Assembly: GCF_009498035.1 (NCBI RefSeq)
Contig: NZ_CP034550.1
Span: 1,674,001-1,738,000, forward strand
Source of the DNA: Saccharothrix syringae
GTDB taxonomy: Bacteria > Actinomycetota > Actinomycetes > Mycobacteriales > Pseudonocardiaceae
Direction: 5' to 3'
Length of the DNA: 64,000 nucleotides
The notes under the pieces: model-generated
Database searches by the model: none
Told to the model about the DNA's origin: nothing
Seen by the model: the letters and a program-made list of their open reading frames with translations, nothing else
Made by a program: the position numbers and the translations under genes
In this document: piece after piece, positions 25,190-33,632 of the stretch
Layout of the letters: the number at the start of each line of letters is the position of its first letter
How positions within the stretch are numbered: the first letter of the stretch is position 1

Positions 25190-28183
25190 TCAGGACCCCG
25201 GCGGCTCCAGCAGGCGGTCGGCGCGGTCCAGCTCGGCCGCCGCGGCCAGGTCGTCGCCCGCGGCCCGGTGCACGGCGGCCAGCTCGACGCGCGCCGCCCG
25301 CTCGGCCGGCCGCAGCCCCAACCGCACGGTGAGCGCGACCGCCTGCTCCGCGAGCGCCCTCGCCTCGGCGTGCTCGCCGAGCAGCCGCCGCACGCCCGCC
25401 AGGCCCACCAGGGCCCGCGCCTCGCCCGGCGGGTAGCCGATCCGCCCGGCCTTGGTCAGCGCCTGCTGGAACTGCTCGTCCGCCACCGCCAACGAGCCCA
25501 GCCCCCGGTTCGCCGAGGCCATCACCACCAGCACGTTCGTGGTGATCCGCTGGTCACCGCCCTCGCGCAGCTCGGCCAGCGCCCGGTCCGCCAGGTCCAG
25601 CGCCTCGGCGTGCTCGCCCAGGTCCAGGCGCACCGACGCGGTGGCCTCCAGCGCCCGGGCCGCGGCCTCCCGGAACCCGGCCTCGGTGGCCAGCCGCAGC
25701 GCGTCGGCCAGGTGCGCCAGCGCCCGCTGCGGCTCGCCCGCCTGCTGCGCCACCACGCCCAGCAGCGTCAGCGCGGTGATCTCGCCGGCGCGCAGGCCGT
25801 GCTCCACGCTGATCGCCAGCGCCTCGCCGAGCAGGTCCGCCGCCTCGGCCAGCTCGCCGGTCTCGACGGCCAGCACGCCCAGCCCGGTGAGCACCGCCGT
25901 CTCGCCCGACCGCGGCCCGCCCGCCTCGCGCCGCAGCGCCAGGCACGTCTCCAGGTCGTTGCGCGCCGACGCCAGGTCGCCCGCCTCCAGCCGCACCACG
26001 CCGAGGTTGCCGCGCACCCCCGCCTCCGACTCCAGGTCACCGGACACCCGGTGCAGCTCGACGGCCCGCGTGTAGTGCTCGATCGACTCGGCGAAGTCGC
26101 CCAGCCGCCAGTGCAGCGTGCCCAGGTTCTGGTGCATCGCCGCCTCGCCCGCGACGTCCCGCTGCTCGTGCGCGGCGTCCATCCCGTACTGCGCGGTCAG
26201 CAGCCACTCGGTGACGTGCTTGCCGCTCCACAGGTACCCGCGCAGCCCGTCGGCCAGCCGCCACGACACCGCCGCCGGGCCGTGCTCGGCCGCCGCCCGG
26301 ATCGCCGCGGCCAGGTTCGCCCGCTCCGCGTCCAGCCACGCCCGCGCCTGCGCCGCCGTCTCCACGCCGGCCAGCCGCGCCTGCCCGGCCGGCGCGGACG
26401 GCAGCCGCATCAGGTCCGGGTACAGCAGTTCCGCGCAGTGGTCCACGGCCCGCACGTAGAACTCCAGCAGCCGGGTGCGCGCGGCCTCGGCGTCCTCGGC
26501 CACCGAGGCGGCGAACCGGGCCAGCGAGTCGTGGAACGAGTACCGCCCGGCCACCCCCCGCACCAGCCGCGCCCCGGCGAGCTGGTCGAGCAGCAGCGCC
26601 GCCGCGGCGACCGGCACGTCCGCGACCCGGGCCGCCGCCTCCGGCGTGAAGTCCGGCCCCGGCACCACGCTGAGCAGCCCGAACAGCCGCCGCGCCGCCG
26701 GGGTCAGCGCGTCGAGGGCCAGGTGCAGCGGGTCGCGGTCGCCCAGTCGCTCCAGGTACCGCGCCACCGAACCGCCGCCCAGCGAGGCCGACGCCACGTC
26801 CAGCGCCAGCGGCAGGTGCCCGCACCGCCGCGCCAGCTCCTCCGCCGCCTGCCCGGACCGCCCCAGCAGGGCCAGCGACTCGGCGGGCGAGAGCACGTCC
26901 AGGTCCACCCGGCGGGCGCCGTCGACGGCGATCAGGCCGCGCAGGTCGTCCCGGCTGGTCACCAGCACCGGGCAGCTCGCCGCGCCCGGCAGCAGCGGGC
27001 GCACCTGGTCCGGCGCGGCCGCGTTGTCCAGCACCAGCAGCATCCGCCGACCGGCCAGCAGCGACCGGAACAGCGTGCTCTGCTCGTCCGGGTCCACCGG
27101 GATCTGCTCCGGCGGCACGCCCAGCGCCCGCAGGAACCGGGTCAGCACCTCCACCACCGGCGTCGGCGGCCCCGGCGCGTACCCGCGCAGGTCCGCGTAC
27201 AGCCGCCCGTCCGGGAACCGGTCGCGCAGCCGGTGCGCCACGTGCGCCGCCAGCGCCGTCTTGCCCACGCCGGGCACGCCGGTCAGCACCACGATCGGCA
27301 CGGCGGTCCGCGCGCCGTCCGGCGCGACCAGCCGGGAGATCCGGTCCACCGCCTCGGCGCGCCCCACGAACCCGGGCACCTCGGGCGGCAACTGGTCCGG
27401 CACGTCCGGGTCGACCTGCTCCACCGGCGCGGCCAGGCTCGGGTCGCCCACCAGGATCGCCTGGTGCAGCTCGCGCAGCGCCGCGCCCGGCTCCACGCCC
27501 AGCTGCTCGTCCAGCACCCGGTCGACCAGCCGGAACGCCTCCAGCGCCTCGGCCTGCCTGCTGCCCCGGTACAGCGCCACCATCAGCTGCGCCCAGAACC
27601 GCTCGCGCAGCGGGTAGTCCGCGGTCAGCGCGCGCAGCACCGGGATCACCCGCTCGTGGTTGCCCAGCGCCAGCTCGACGTCGACGTGCTCCTCGTGCGC
27701 CACCAGCAGCCGCTCGGCCAGCCGCGGCACCTCGTGGTCGCGCAGCGAGTCCGACGGCACGTCCGCCAGCGCCGGGCCGCGCCACAGGCCCAGCGCCTCG
27801 GCGTACAGGTCGGCGGCCTCGGCCAGGCGCCCGGACCGCGCGGCCTGCCGCGCCCGGCCCGCGGTGGCCGTGAACCGGTGCACGTCCACCTGCTCGGGCG
27901 GCACCACCAACCGGTAGCCGTCCGAAGTGGTCCGGATCAGCGACGGGTCGCCCAGCAGCTGCCGCAGCCGCATCACGTAGGTCTGGAGCGTGCCGCGCGT
28001 GCGCGCCGGCGGGCTGTCGCCCCACAGGAACGCCACCAGCTCGCCAATTGAGACGACCCGTCCCGCGCGCAGCGACAACGCGGCCAGCAGCGCGCGGTGC
28101 TTCCCCGCCCGGACGGGCACGGGTTGCCCCTGTATGCGCACCTCAAGCGGGCCGAGTAGACCGAACCACGGCCCAGCGCCCAT
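25190..28183 (-). CDS. AfsR/SARP-family regulator with NB-ARC and TPR domains
   Basis: The 997-residue protein has the full AfsR-like order. An OmpR-type winged helix (about 8-95, with GKHRALLAALSLRAGRVVS) is followed by a bacterial transcriptional activator domain (about 95-245). An NB-ARC ATPase (about 270-560) has Walker A GVPGVGKTALA and a Walker B-like RRMLLVLDNAAA. At least seven TPR units extend to the C-terminus. Such proteins activate specialised metabolism genes in response to an unknown signal sensed by the TPR part. No biosynthetic cluster lies beside it here, so its targets are probably elsewhere. The start ATG 28183 has no obvious strong ribosome binding site. Confidence 0.92.
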   Translation of the reverse strand: MGAGPWFGLLGPLEVRIQGQPVPVRAGKHRALLAALSLRAGRVVSIGELVAFLWGDSPPARTRGTLQTYVMRLRQLLGDPSLIRTTSDGYRLVVPPEQVDVHRFTATAGRARQAARSGRLAEAADLYAEALGLWRGPALADVPSDSLRDHEVPRLAERLLVAHEEHVDVELALGNHERVIPVLRALTADYPLRERFWAQLMVALYRGSRQAEALEAFRLVDRVLDEQLGVEPGAALRELHQAILVGDPSLAAPVEQVDPDVPDQLPPEVPGFVGRAEAVDRISRLVAPDGARTAVPIVVLTGVPGVGKTALAAHVAHRLRDRFPDGRLYADLRGYAPGPPTPVVEVLTRFLRALGVPPEQIPVDPDEQSTLFRSLLAGRRMLLVLDNAAAPDQVRPLLPGAASCPVLVTSRDDLRGLIAVDGARRVDLDVLSPAESLALLGRSGQAAEELARRCGHLPLALDVASASLGGGSVARYLERLGDRDPLHLALDALTPAARRLFGLLSVVPGPDFTPEAAARVADVPVAAAALLLDQLAGARLVRGVAGRYSFHDSLARFAASVAEDAEAARTRLLEFYVRAVDHCAELLYPDLMRLPSAPAGQARLAGVETAAQARAWLDAERANLAAAIRAAAEHGPAAVSWRLADGLRGYLWSGKHVTEWLLTAQYGMDAAHEQRDVAGEAAMHQNLGTLHWRLGDFAESIEHYTRAVELHRVSGDLESEAGVRGNLGVVRLEAGDLASARNDLETCLALRREAGGPRSGETAVLTGLGVLAVETGELAEAADLLGEALAISVEHGLRAGEITALTLLGVVAQQAGEPQRALAHLADALRLATEAGFREAAARALEATASVRLDLGEHAEALDLADRALAELREGGDQRITTNVLVVMASANRGLGSLAVADEQFQQALTKAGRIGYPPGEARALVGLAGVRRLLGEHAEARALAEQAVALTVRLGLRPAERAARVELAAVHRAAGDDLAAAAELDRADRLLEPPGS

Positions 28184-28545
28184 CCGCTCGCGCCCCCTCG
28201 TCGCACCTTGCCGGGTACAGCCTAGGACGAGCGCTGACGGCGCGAGTCACCGCCGCGTCAGCGATACGACAGCGCGGTGCGGCAGTCTTCTGGATGTCCC
28301 GGTTGGGGGACCGGGACGACAAAGCTTCTCGGGTCCGCGTCAGCGGATACGCGATCACTGGGGGTCGAGTGGCCCGCACCTGTCAGGTGCGGGCCACTCG
28401 TCTGTGTTCAATGGCCGCTGCTCCGCAGACGGCGGCTCGGCCGCCTGTAGTCGGCCTCGCGGCCGGCCGGAGGCCGGCGCGGTGGTCCCGGTGGGGGTGG
28501 TGACCACCTCGCGGGGACGGGGGTGGGGCGGGGCTTGTGGTGGGG
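28184..28545. other. 362-nt intergenic region with four hairpins
   Basis: No gene is supported. Inverted repeats occur at about 28231-28265 (GCTGACG with CGTCAGC), 28296-28317 (GTCCCGGT with ACCGGGAC), 28334-28347 (TCCGC with GCGGA) and 28366-28400 (17-bp arms). The region is both the 3' flank of the acyl-CoA ligase gene and the 5' flank of the SARP gene on the minus strand. The last 140 nt before the ligase stop are G-rich low-complexity sequence. Confidence 0.5.
28366..28400 (-). terminator. near-perfect hairpin downstream of the acyl-CoA ligase gene
   Basis: Arms 28366-28382 and 28384-28400 are exact 17-nt complements around a single T, so the folded form is a 14-15 bp stem with a small loop. 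It probably ends transcription from the ligase gene before the SARP promoter. Confidence 0.6.
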
Positions 28546-30354
28546 TCAGTTGGAGTAGATGGCCTCGATGTCCTGCTTGTAGTTGGTGGCGACGATCGAG
28601 CGGCGGAGTTTGAGGCTCGGGGTCATCTCGCCGCCGGCTTCGGTGAAGTCGGTGGGGAGGATGCGGAACTTCTTGATGGCCTCCGCCTTGGAGACGGCCT
28701 TGTTGGCCTCGTCCACCGCCGCCTGGATGACGGTGCGCAGGGTCTCGTCGTCGAGCAGGTCCGCGACGGTGGCGGAGGCCGGCTTGCCGTTCTGCTCCTT
28801 CCAGGCGGGGAAGAACTCCGGGTCGATGGTGACCAGGGCGCCGATGAACGGCTGCGCGTCGCCGACCACCATGCACTGGCTGATCAGGGGGTGGGCGCGG
28901 AGGCGGTCCTCCAGGACGGCAGGGGAGACGTTCTTGCCGCCGGCGGTGACGATGATCTCCTTCTTGCGGCCGGTGATCCTGAGGAAGCCGTCGGTGTCCA
29001 ACTGGCCGATGTCGCCGGTGTGGAACCAGCCGTCCTCCAGGGCGTCGGAGGTGGCGGACGGGTTGTTCCAGTAGCTGCGGAAGACGACGTCGCCCTTGAT
29101 CAGGATCTCGCCGTCCTCGGCGATGCGGACCGAGGTGCCGGCCACGGGGCGGCCCACCGTGCCCACGCGGAAGGCGGCCTCGGTGTTCACGCAGGCGGCG
29201 GCGCTGGTCTCGGTCAGGCCGTAGCCCTCCAGGACCGGGACGCCCACGCCGCGGAAGAAGTGCGCCAGGCGCTCGCCCAGGGGGGCGCCGCCGGAGACGG
29301 CGGCGATGCACCGGCCGCCCAGGGCCGCCTGGAGCTTGCTGTAGACGAGCTTGGCGAAGACCGCGTGCTTGATCTTCAGGCCGAGGCCGGCGCCGCCCCC
29401 GTCGAGGGCCTGGCTGTAGGCCACCGCGGTGGCCTCGGCGGCGTCGAAGATCTTGCCCTTGCCCTCGGCGTGCGCCTTCTGCTTGGCGCCGTTGTAGACC
29501 TTCTCGAACACGCGGGGGACGGCCACCACGAACGTGGGGCGGAACGACTGGAGGTCCGCGACCAGGTTCTTCACGTCCGGGGTGTGGCCCAGGGTGACCC
29601 GCGCGTAGACGCTGCACAGGGCGATGGCGCGGGCCAGGATGTGCGCCAGCGGCAGGAACAGCAGCAACGAGTTGCCCGCCTGCATGAGCTGCGGGAACGC
29701 GGTGATGTCCGCGCGGATCTCGGCCAGCAGGTTGCGGTGGCTCAGCTCGCAGCCCTTGGGGCGGCCGGTGGTGCCGGAGGTGTAGACGATGGTCGCGGTG
29801 TCGTCCGCGCCGACCGCCTTGCGCCGCGCGTGCGCGTCCTCGTCGGACACCGACGCGCCCAGCGCGGTCAGCTCGTCGACCGCGCCCGCCGCGTCGCCGT
29901 CGGGGCCCTCGACCTGCCACACGTGCCGCACCTCGGGCAGGCCGGACACGATCGAGTCCACCGCCGCCCGGTGCGCCGCGGTCTCCACGAACACGGCCTT
30001 GGCCGAGGAGTCGGACAGGATCCACTCGACCTGCTCGGCCGACGAGGTCTCGTAGATGGGCACCACGACACCGCCCGCCTGCCAGACGGCGAAGTCGAGC
30101 AGCGTCCACTCGTAGCGGGTCTTCGACATCAGGCCCACCCGGTCACCGGGCTCCAGGCCCGCGGCGACCAGGCCCTTCGCCACCGCGAGGACCTGGGCGG
30201 CGAAGTCGCGGGCGGTCACGTCCACCCACGTGCCGTCGACGCGGCGGCGGAAGCTGACGGCGTTGCCGAAGCGCTCCGCGTTCGCCCACACCATGTCGGT
30301 GAGGTTCTCCTCGGCAGCCACAGTGGCGGTGGCGGGGACGCTGAACTCGCGCAC
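28546..30354 (-). CDS. long-chain fatty acid-CoA ligase, FadD15-like
   Basis: The enzyme activates long fatty acids with ATP and CoA. The 602-residue protein shows the AMP-binding signature TATIVYTSGTTGRPKGCELS, the LEGYGLTETSAAACV motif, the GWFHTGDIGQLDTDGFLRI segment, and the C-terminal lysine region FRILPTDFTEAGGEMTPSLK. GTG 30354 is chosen because GGAGG lies 6 nt upstream. The homologue at this position in M. tuberculosis is FadD15 (Rv2187). It lies near pimB and acyltransferase genes, consistent with supply of acyl chains for envelope lipids, although that link is only inferred. Confidence 0.93.
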   Translation of the reverse strand: MREFSVPATATVAAEENLTDMVWANAERFGNAVSFRRRVDGTWVDVTARDFAAQVLAVAKGLVAAGLEPGDRVGLMSKTRYEWTLLDFAVWQAGGVVVPIYETSSAEQVEWILSDSSAKAVFVETAAHRAAVDSIVSGLPEVRHVWQVEGPDGDAAGAVDELTALGASVSDEDAHARRKAVGADDTATIVYTSGTTGRPKGCELSHRNLLAEIRADITAFPQLMQAGNSLLLFLPLAHILARAIALCSVYARVTLGHTPDVKNLVADLQSFRPTFVVAVPRVFEKVYNGAKQKAHAEGKGKIFDAAEATAVAYSQALDGGGAGLGLKIKHAVFAKLVYSKLQAALGGRCIAAVSGGAPLGERLAHFFRGVGVPVLEGYGLTETSAAACVNTEAAFRVGTVGRPVAGTSVRIAEDGEILIKGDVVFRSYWNNPSATSDALEDGWFHTGDIGQLDTDGFLRITGRKKEIIVTAGGKNVSPAVLEDRLRAHPLISQCMVVGDAQPFIGALVTIDPEFFPAWKEQNGKPASATVADLLDDETLRTVIQAAVDEANKAVSKAEAIKKFRILPTDFTEAGGEMTPSLKLRRSIVATNYKQDIEAIYSN

Positions 30355-30465
30355 GTCGACCTCCGGACGTTGTTTGTTACCGGTGGGGAAACTTAGCCTG
30401 TGATTCCGGCGATACACCAGGCCGGGGCGGTGTTCCGTAACCGTGTCGTGGCACTCTTCCACCCC

Positions 30466-30846
30466 GTGCCCAGCGTTGACGTCGTGGACGAGACATTCAT
30501 CGCGGTCCCGCCCGCCGCGGTCGCCGCCGCCTTCGCGCCGCCGGGGTCCTGGCGGGACTTCTGGCCCGACCTCACCCTCGATGTATACGCCGATCGGGGC
30601 ATCCAGGGCCTGCGCTGGACGGTGGGCGGCGCGTTGGTCGGAACGATGGAGGTGTGGCTGGAGGCGGTGCTGGACGGCACCCTGCTGCACTACTTCCTGC
30701 GCGCGGACCTGCCCGGCGACCCGCCGGCCAGGCGCGTCCGGCGGGAGGTGCGGCGCCGCCAGCTGGCCGCGAAGGAGATCGGCCTGGGGCTCAAGATGGC
30801 CCTGGAGGCGGGTCGACCGCCGGGGGTGGCGCCGGCCCTGCCGTAG
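30466..30846 (+). CDS. SRPBCC-fold protein (polyketide cyclase/dehydrase family)
   Basis: The 126-residue protein fits the START-like SRPBCC fold: an opening strand VDVVDETFIAVPPAAVAAAF, a middle hairpin (GLRWTVGGALVGTMEVWLEA), and a long C-terminal helix. It has no signal peptide. Several in-frame GTG codons (30400, 30451, 30466) could start it. GTG 30466 gives the normal domain boundary (MPSVDVVDETF). A TAGCCT hexamer at 30394-30399 could be the -10 box. It is divergent from the ligase gene, as its M. tuberculosis relatives near Rv2185c are. The ligand is unknown. Confidence 0.75.
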   Translation: MPSVDVVDETFIAVPPAAVAAAFAPPGSWRDFWPDLTLDVYADRGIQGLRWTVGGALVGTMEVWLEAVLDGTLLHYFLRADLPGDPPARRVRREVRRRQLAAKEIGLGLKMALEAGRPPGVAPALP

Positions 30847-30857
30847 ATTCGTCCCCC

Positions 30858-31646
30858 GTGCGGGTTCACGTCGTCTCCGATGTCCACGGCAACGCGGACG
30901 CCCTCGCCCGCGCGGGCGACGGCGCGGACGCCCTGGTCGTCCTGGGTGACCTGGTCGACTTCGTCGACTACTACGACCACGGCCGGGGCATCCTCGGCCG
31001 CGTGTTCGGCGCGGAGAAGGTCGAGGTGTTCGCCCGGCTGCGGCGCGGCAACGGCGGCGCCGAGACGGTCCGCTACATGCGGTCGCTGTGGGAGGGCCTG
31101 GACAACGCCGCCGAGGTGGTCCGGGAGGCGGTGCTGGAGCAGTACACCGAGCTGTTCGCGGCGATGAGCGCGCCCACCTACGCCACGCCCGGCAACGTCG
31201 ACGACCCGGAGCTGTGGCCGCTGTTCGCGCGCGACGGCGTGCACGTGCTGGACGGCGCGGTCGCCGAGATCGGCGGCCTGCGGTTCGGGTTCGCCGGCGG
31301 CGCCGTGCTCGACCGGGGGTTCGTGCCCAACCGGCGCGGCCCGTGGCGGCCCTACCTGCGCACCGAGGAGGAGTTCGGCGCGGCCCTGGCGGGCCTGGGC
31401 GAGGTGGACGTGCTGTGCACGCACGTGCCGCCCGCGGTGCCCGACCTGGTCTACGACGTGGTCGCCCGCCGGGCGGAGCGCGGCTCGACGTCGCTGCTGA
31501 AGGTGATCGAGCGCGACCGGCCCCGCTGGTCGGTGTTCGGGCACGTGCACCAGCCGCTGGCCAGGCGGGTGCGCCTGGGCTGGACCGAGTGCGTCAACGT
31601 CGGCCACTTCCAGCGCACCGGCACGCCCCACGTGCTGAGCTGGTGA
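30858..31646 (+). CDS. calcineurin-like metallophosphoesterase
   Basis: The 262-residue protein has the full metallophosphoesterase set: DVHGN at the N-terminus, LGDLVD, GNVDD, a later THVPP, and GHVH near the end. These supply the two-metal site. The family hydrolyses phosphomonoesters, phosphodiesters or nucleotides, and the substrate cannot be read from sequence. The start GTG 30858 follows the upstream stop by 11 nt and has no ribosome binding site, so it may be leaderless or coupled. It lies in a plus-strand series of small genes between two SRPBCC genes. Confidence 0.88.
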   Translation: MRVHVVSDVHGNADALARAGDGADALVVLGDLVDFVDYYDHGRGILGRVFGAEKVEVFARLRRGNGGAETVRYMRSLWEGLDNAAEVVREAVLEQYTELFAAMSAPTYATPGNVDDPELWPLFARDGVHVLDGAVAEIGGLRFGFAGGAVLDRGFVPNRRGPWRPYLRTEEEFGAALAGLGEVDVLCTHVPPAVPDLVYDVVARRAERGSTSLLKVIERDRPRWSVFGHVHQPLARRVRLGWTECVNVGHFQRTGTPHVLSW

Positions 31647-31660
31647 CCCCGCACACCGGG

Positions 31661-31666
31661 TAGCCT
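31661..31666 (+). promoter_or_regulatory. candidate -10 box, leaderless SRPBCC gene
   Basis: TAGCCT ends 6 nt before the ATG at 31673. Confidence 0.5.
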
Positions 31667-31672
31667 CCCCGC

Positions 31673-32110
31673 ATGGCCGACGAGTCCACCCAGTCCATCG
31701 TCATCGACGCGACGCCCGAGGAGATCGTGGCGGTCATCGCCGACTTCGACGCCTACCCCGAGTGGGCCAACGGCGTGCAGCGCACCGAGGTGCTGGAGAC
31801 CGGGGCGGACGGCCGGGCGGCCCAGGTGAGGTTCAACATCGACCAGGGCCCGATCAAGGACGAGTACGTGCTGGCCTACGACGAGTGGTCGCCGGACCGC
31901 ATCTCGTGGCACCTGGTCAAGGGGCAGATGCAGAAGTCGCAGGAGGGCAGCTACGTGCTGACCCCCCGGGGCGGCTCGACCGAGGTCACCTACACGCTGT
32001 CGGTCCAGCTGGTGGTGCCGATGATCGGCCTGTTCCGCCGCAAGGCCGAGAAGATGATCATGGACACGGCCCTCAAGGAGCTCAAGCGCCGGGTGGAAAA
32101 CGCGCGGTGA
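31673..32110 (+). CDS. SRPBCC family protein (Rv2185c-like)
   Basis: This is a 145-residue START-like protein, with STQSIVIDATPEEIVAVIAD and FDAYPEWANGVQRTEVLE at the N-terminus and a C-terminal helix bearing KELKRRVENAR. It probably binds a hydrophobic ligand in its cavity. Its stop codon overlaps the start of the ArsA-like gene in GTGA, so the two are translationally coupled. The same pair occurs as Rv2185c-Rv2184c in M. tuberculosis. No catalytic residues are recognisable. Confidence 0.85.
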   Translation: MADESTQSIVIDATPEEIVAVIADFDAYPEWANGVQRTEVLETGADGRAAQVRFNIDQGPIKDEYVLAYDEWSPDRISWHLVKGQMQKSQEGSYVLTPRGGSTEVTYTLSVQLVVPMIGLFRRKAEKMIMDTALKELKRRVENAR

Positions 32111-33303
32111 GCGCCCGCCTGCTGCTGTTCACCGGCAAGGGCGGGGTCGGCAAGACGACTCTGGCCGCCGCCACCGCCGCCGCGCTCGCCGCCGGCGGCC
32201 GCAAGACCCTGGTCGCCTCCACCGACCCGGCCCACTCGCTGGGCGACGCGCTGGGCGTGCCGCTGTCCGACCGGGTCGCCGAGGTCGAGGGCACCGGGCT
32301 GCACGCCGTCCAGGTCGACCCGCGCGCCCTGGTCGACGACGCCTGGCGCGAGCTGCGCGGCCACCTGCGGACCGTGCTCGCGGGCGCCGGCGTGGACGAG
32401 CTGGAGGCCGAGGAGCTGACCGTGCTGCCCGGCGTGGAGGAGCTGCTGGCGCTCTCGGAGGTGCGGCGCCTGGCCCGGGGCGGCACGTGGGACGTCGTGG
32501 TCGTCGACTGCGGCCCCACCGCCGAGACCCTGCGCCTGCTGGCCCTGCCCGAGGCGTTCGCCTCCTACCTGGAGCGGCTGTTCCCCACCCACCGGCGCGT
32601 GGTGCGCGGCCTGCTGGCCGGCGTCGCGGGCAGCGGCTCGGTGGAGCGCTGGGACGCCACCGCCGACGCGCTCGGCAGGCTCGCCGAGGACCTGGCCCAG
32701 CTCCGCGACCTGCTCACCTCGGCGGAGACCGGCGTCCGGCTCGTGCTGACCCCCGAGCGGGTGGTCGCCGCCGAGACCCGCCGCACCGTCACCGCGCTCG
32801 CCCTCCAGGGCATCCGGGTCGACGGCGTGGTCGCCAACCGGGTCGTGCCCGACCCCGGCGAGGACGGCGGGCCGGCCGCGGCCTGGCTGCGCACCCGCCG
32901 CGCCGAGCAGGACGCCGTGCTCGCCGGGCTGGCCGACCTGCCCGGGCTGCGCACCGTGCCGCACCGGGCCGCCGAACCCGTCGGCACCGCCGCCCTGCTG
33001 GACGTCGCCGAGGGCCTCTACCAGGGGCGCGACCCGCTGGAGGGCGGGGGCGCCGCCGGCCTGCCGCTGGAGGTCGAGCGCACCGGCGACCGGGAGTACA
33101 CCCTGCGCCTCGCGCTGCCCGTGGGCGACTCGGAGCTGGAGCTGGCCCGCGTGGGCGACGACCTGGCCGTCACCGTGGACGGCAGGCGCCGGCTGGTCGC
33201 GCTGCCCTCGCTGCTCAAGCGCTGCGCGGTGACCGGCGCGGAGCTGGACGACACCGGGTTGGCGGTGCGCTTCGCCCCCGACCCCGAGCTGTGGATGCGG
33301 TGA
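32107..33303 (+). CDS. ArsA/Get3-like ATPase
   Basis: The 398-residue protein starts with the deviant Walker A motif FTGKGGVGKTTLAAATA, followed by STDPAHSLGDALG (switch I) and VVVDCGPTAETLRLL (switch II), the hallmarks of ArsA/Get3 ATPases. There is no arsR or arsB neighbour, so arsenite export is unlikely. In actinobacteria this family sits with SRPBCC genes and may act in membrane-protein or lipid handling. The C-terminal 120 residues form a small beta-rich domain (LEVERTGDREYTLRLALPVG), also found in actinobacterial members. Both ends overlap neighbouring genes by 4 nt. Confidence 0.88.
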   Translation: MSARLLLFTGKGGVGKTTLAAATAAALAAGGRKTLVASTDPAHSLGDALGVPLSDRVAEVEGTGLHAVQVDPRALVDDAWRELRGHLRTVLAGAGVDELEAEELTVLPGVEELLALSEVRRLARGGTWDVVVVDCGPTAETLRLLALPEAFASYLERLFPTHRRVVRGLLAGVAGSGSVERWDATADALGRLAEDLAQLRDLLTSAETGVRLVLTPERVVAAETRRTVTALALQGIRVDGVVANRVVPDPGEDGGPAAAWLRTRRAEQDAVLAGLADLPGLRTVPHRAAEPVGTAALLDVAEGLYQGRDPLEGGGAAGLPLEVERTGDREYTLRLALPVGDSELELARVGDDLAVTVDGRRRLVALPSLLKRCAVTGAELDDTGLAVRFAPDPELWMR

Positions 33304-33632
33304 GGCACGTGGACCCGAAGCTGGCCGAGGAGCTGCGCCTGCTGCTCGACGCCGCCGCCGAGCGGGCGCAGCCGTGGCTGCACCGCGTGGCCGAGCAGGG
33401 CGCGACCGGGCACGACCCGGGCGCGTGCGGCTGGTGCCCGCTGTGCAACGCGGTGGCCCTGGTGCGCGGCGACCGCTCGGAGCTGGCCGCCAAGGCCGCC
33501 GAGCACCTGGTGGGCCTGATCGCGGTGCTGCGGGCCGCGCTGGCCGAACCGGCGGCCCCGGCCCCGGCCTCCGAGGAACCCGCCCGGCCCCGCGTCCAGC
33601 ACATCCCCGTCGTCCGGCGGAACCAGTGCTAG
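33300..33632 (+). CDS. small conserved protein with CxxCxxC-type cluster
   Basis: The 110-residue protein (VRHVDPKLAEELRLLLDAAA) contains ACGWCPLCNAV, a tight Cys cluster that could bind zinc, followed by a helix and a Pro/Ala-rich tail ending in Cys. GTG 33300 overlaps the ArsA-like stop (GTGA). GTG 33309 is the alternative start. The stop overlaps the next gene. The position equals Rv2183c. Its link to the ArsA-like ATPase by coupling suggests they work together, but no function is known to me. Confidence 0.7.
   Translation: MRHVDPKLAEELRLLLDAAAERAQPWLHRVAEQGATGHDPGACGWCPLCNAVALVRGDRSELAAKAAEHLVGLIAVLRAALAEPAAPAPASEEPARPRVQHIPVVRRNQC

Noticed and set aside
25268..28051. Long plus-strand frame antisense to the SARP gene
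   Set aside because: His/Arg/Gln-rich shadow without domain features; the minus strand encodes a full AfsR-type protein.
28216..28400. tRNA gene
   Set aside because: Hairpins are present but no cloverleaf, anticodon loop or T-arm signature could be arranged.
32107..33303. Arsenite-export ATPase as part of an ars operon
   Set aside because: Only the ATPase fold is present; no ArsB, ArsR or ArsC gene is nearby and its neighbours are SRPBCC and small Cys-cluster genes.
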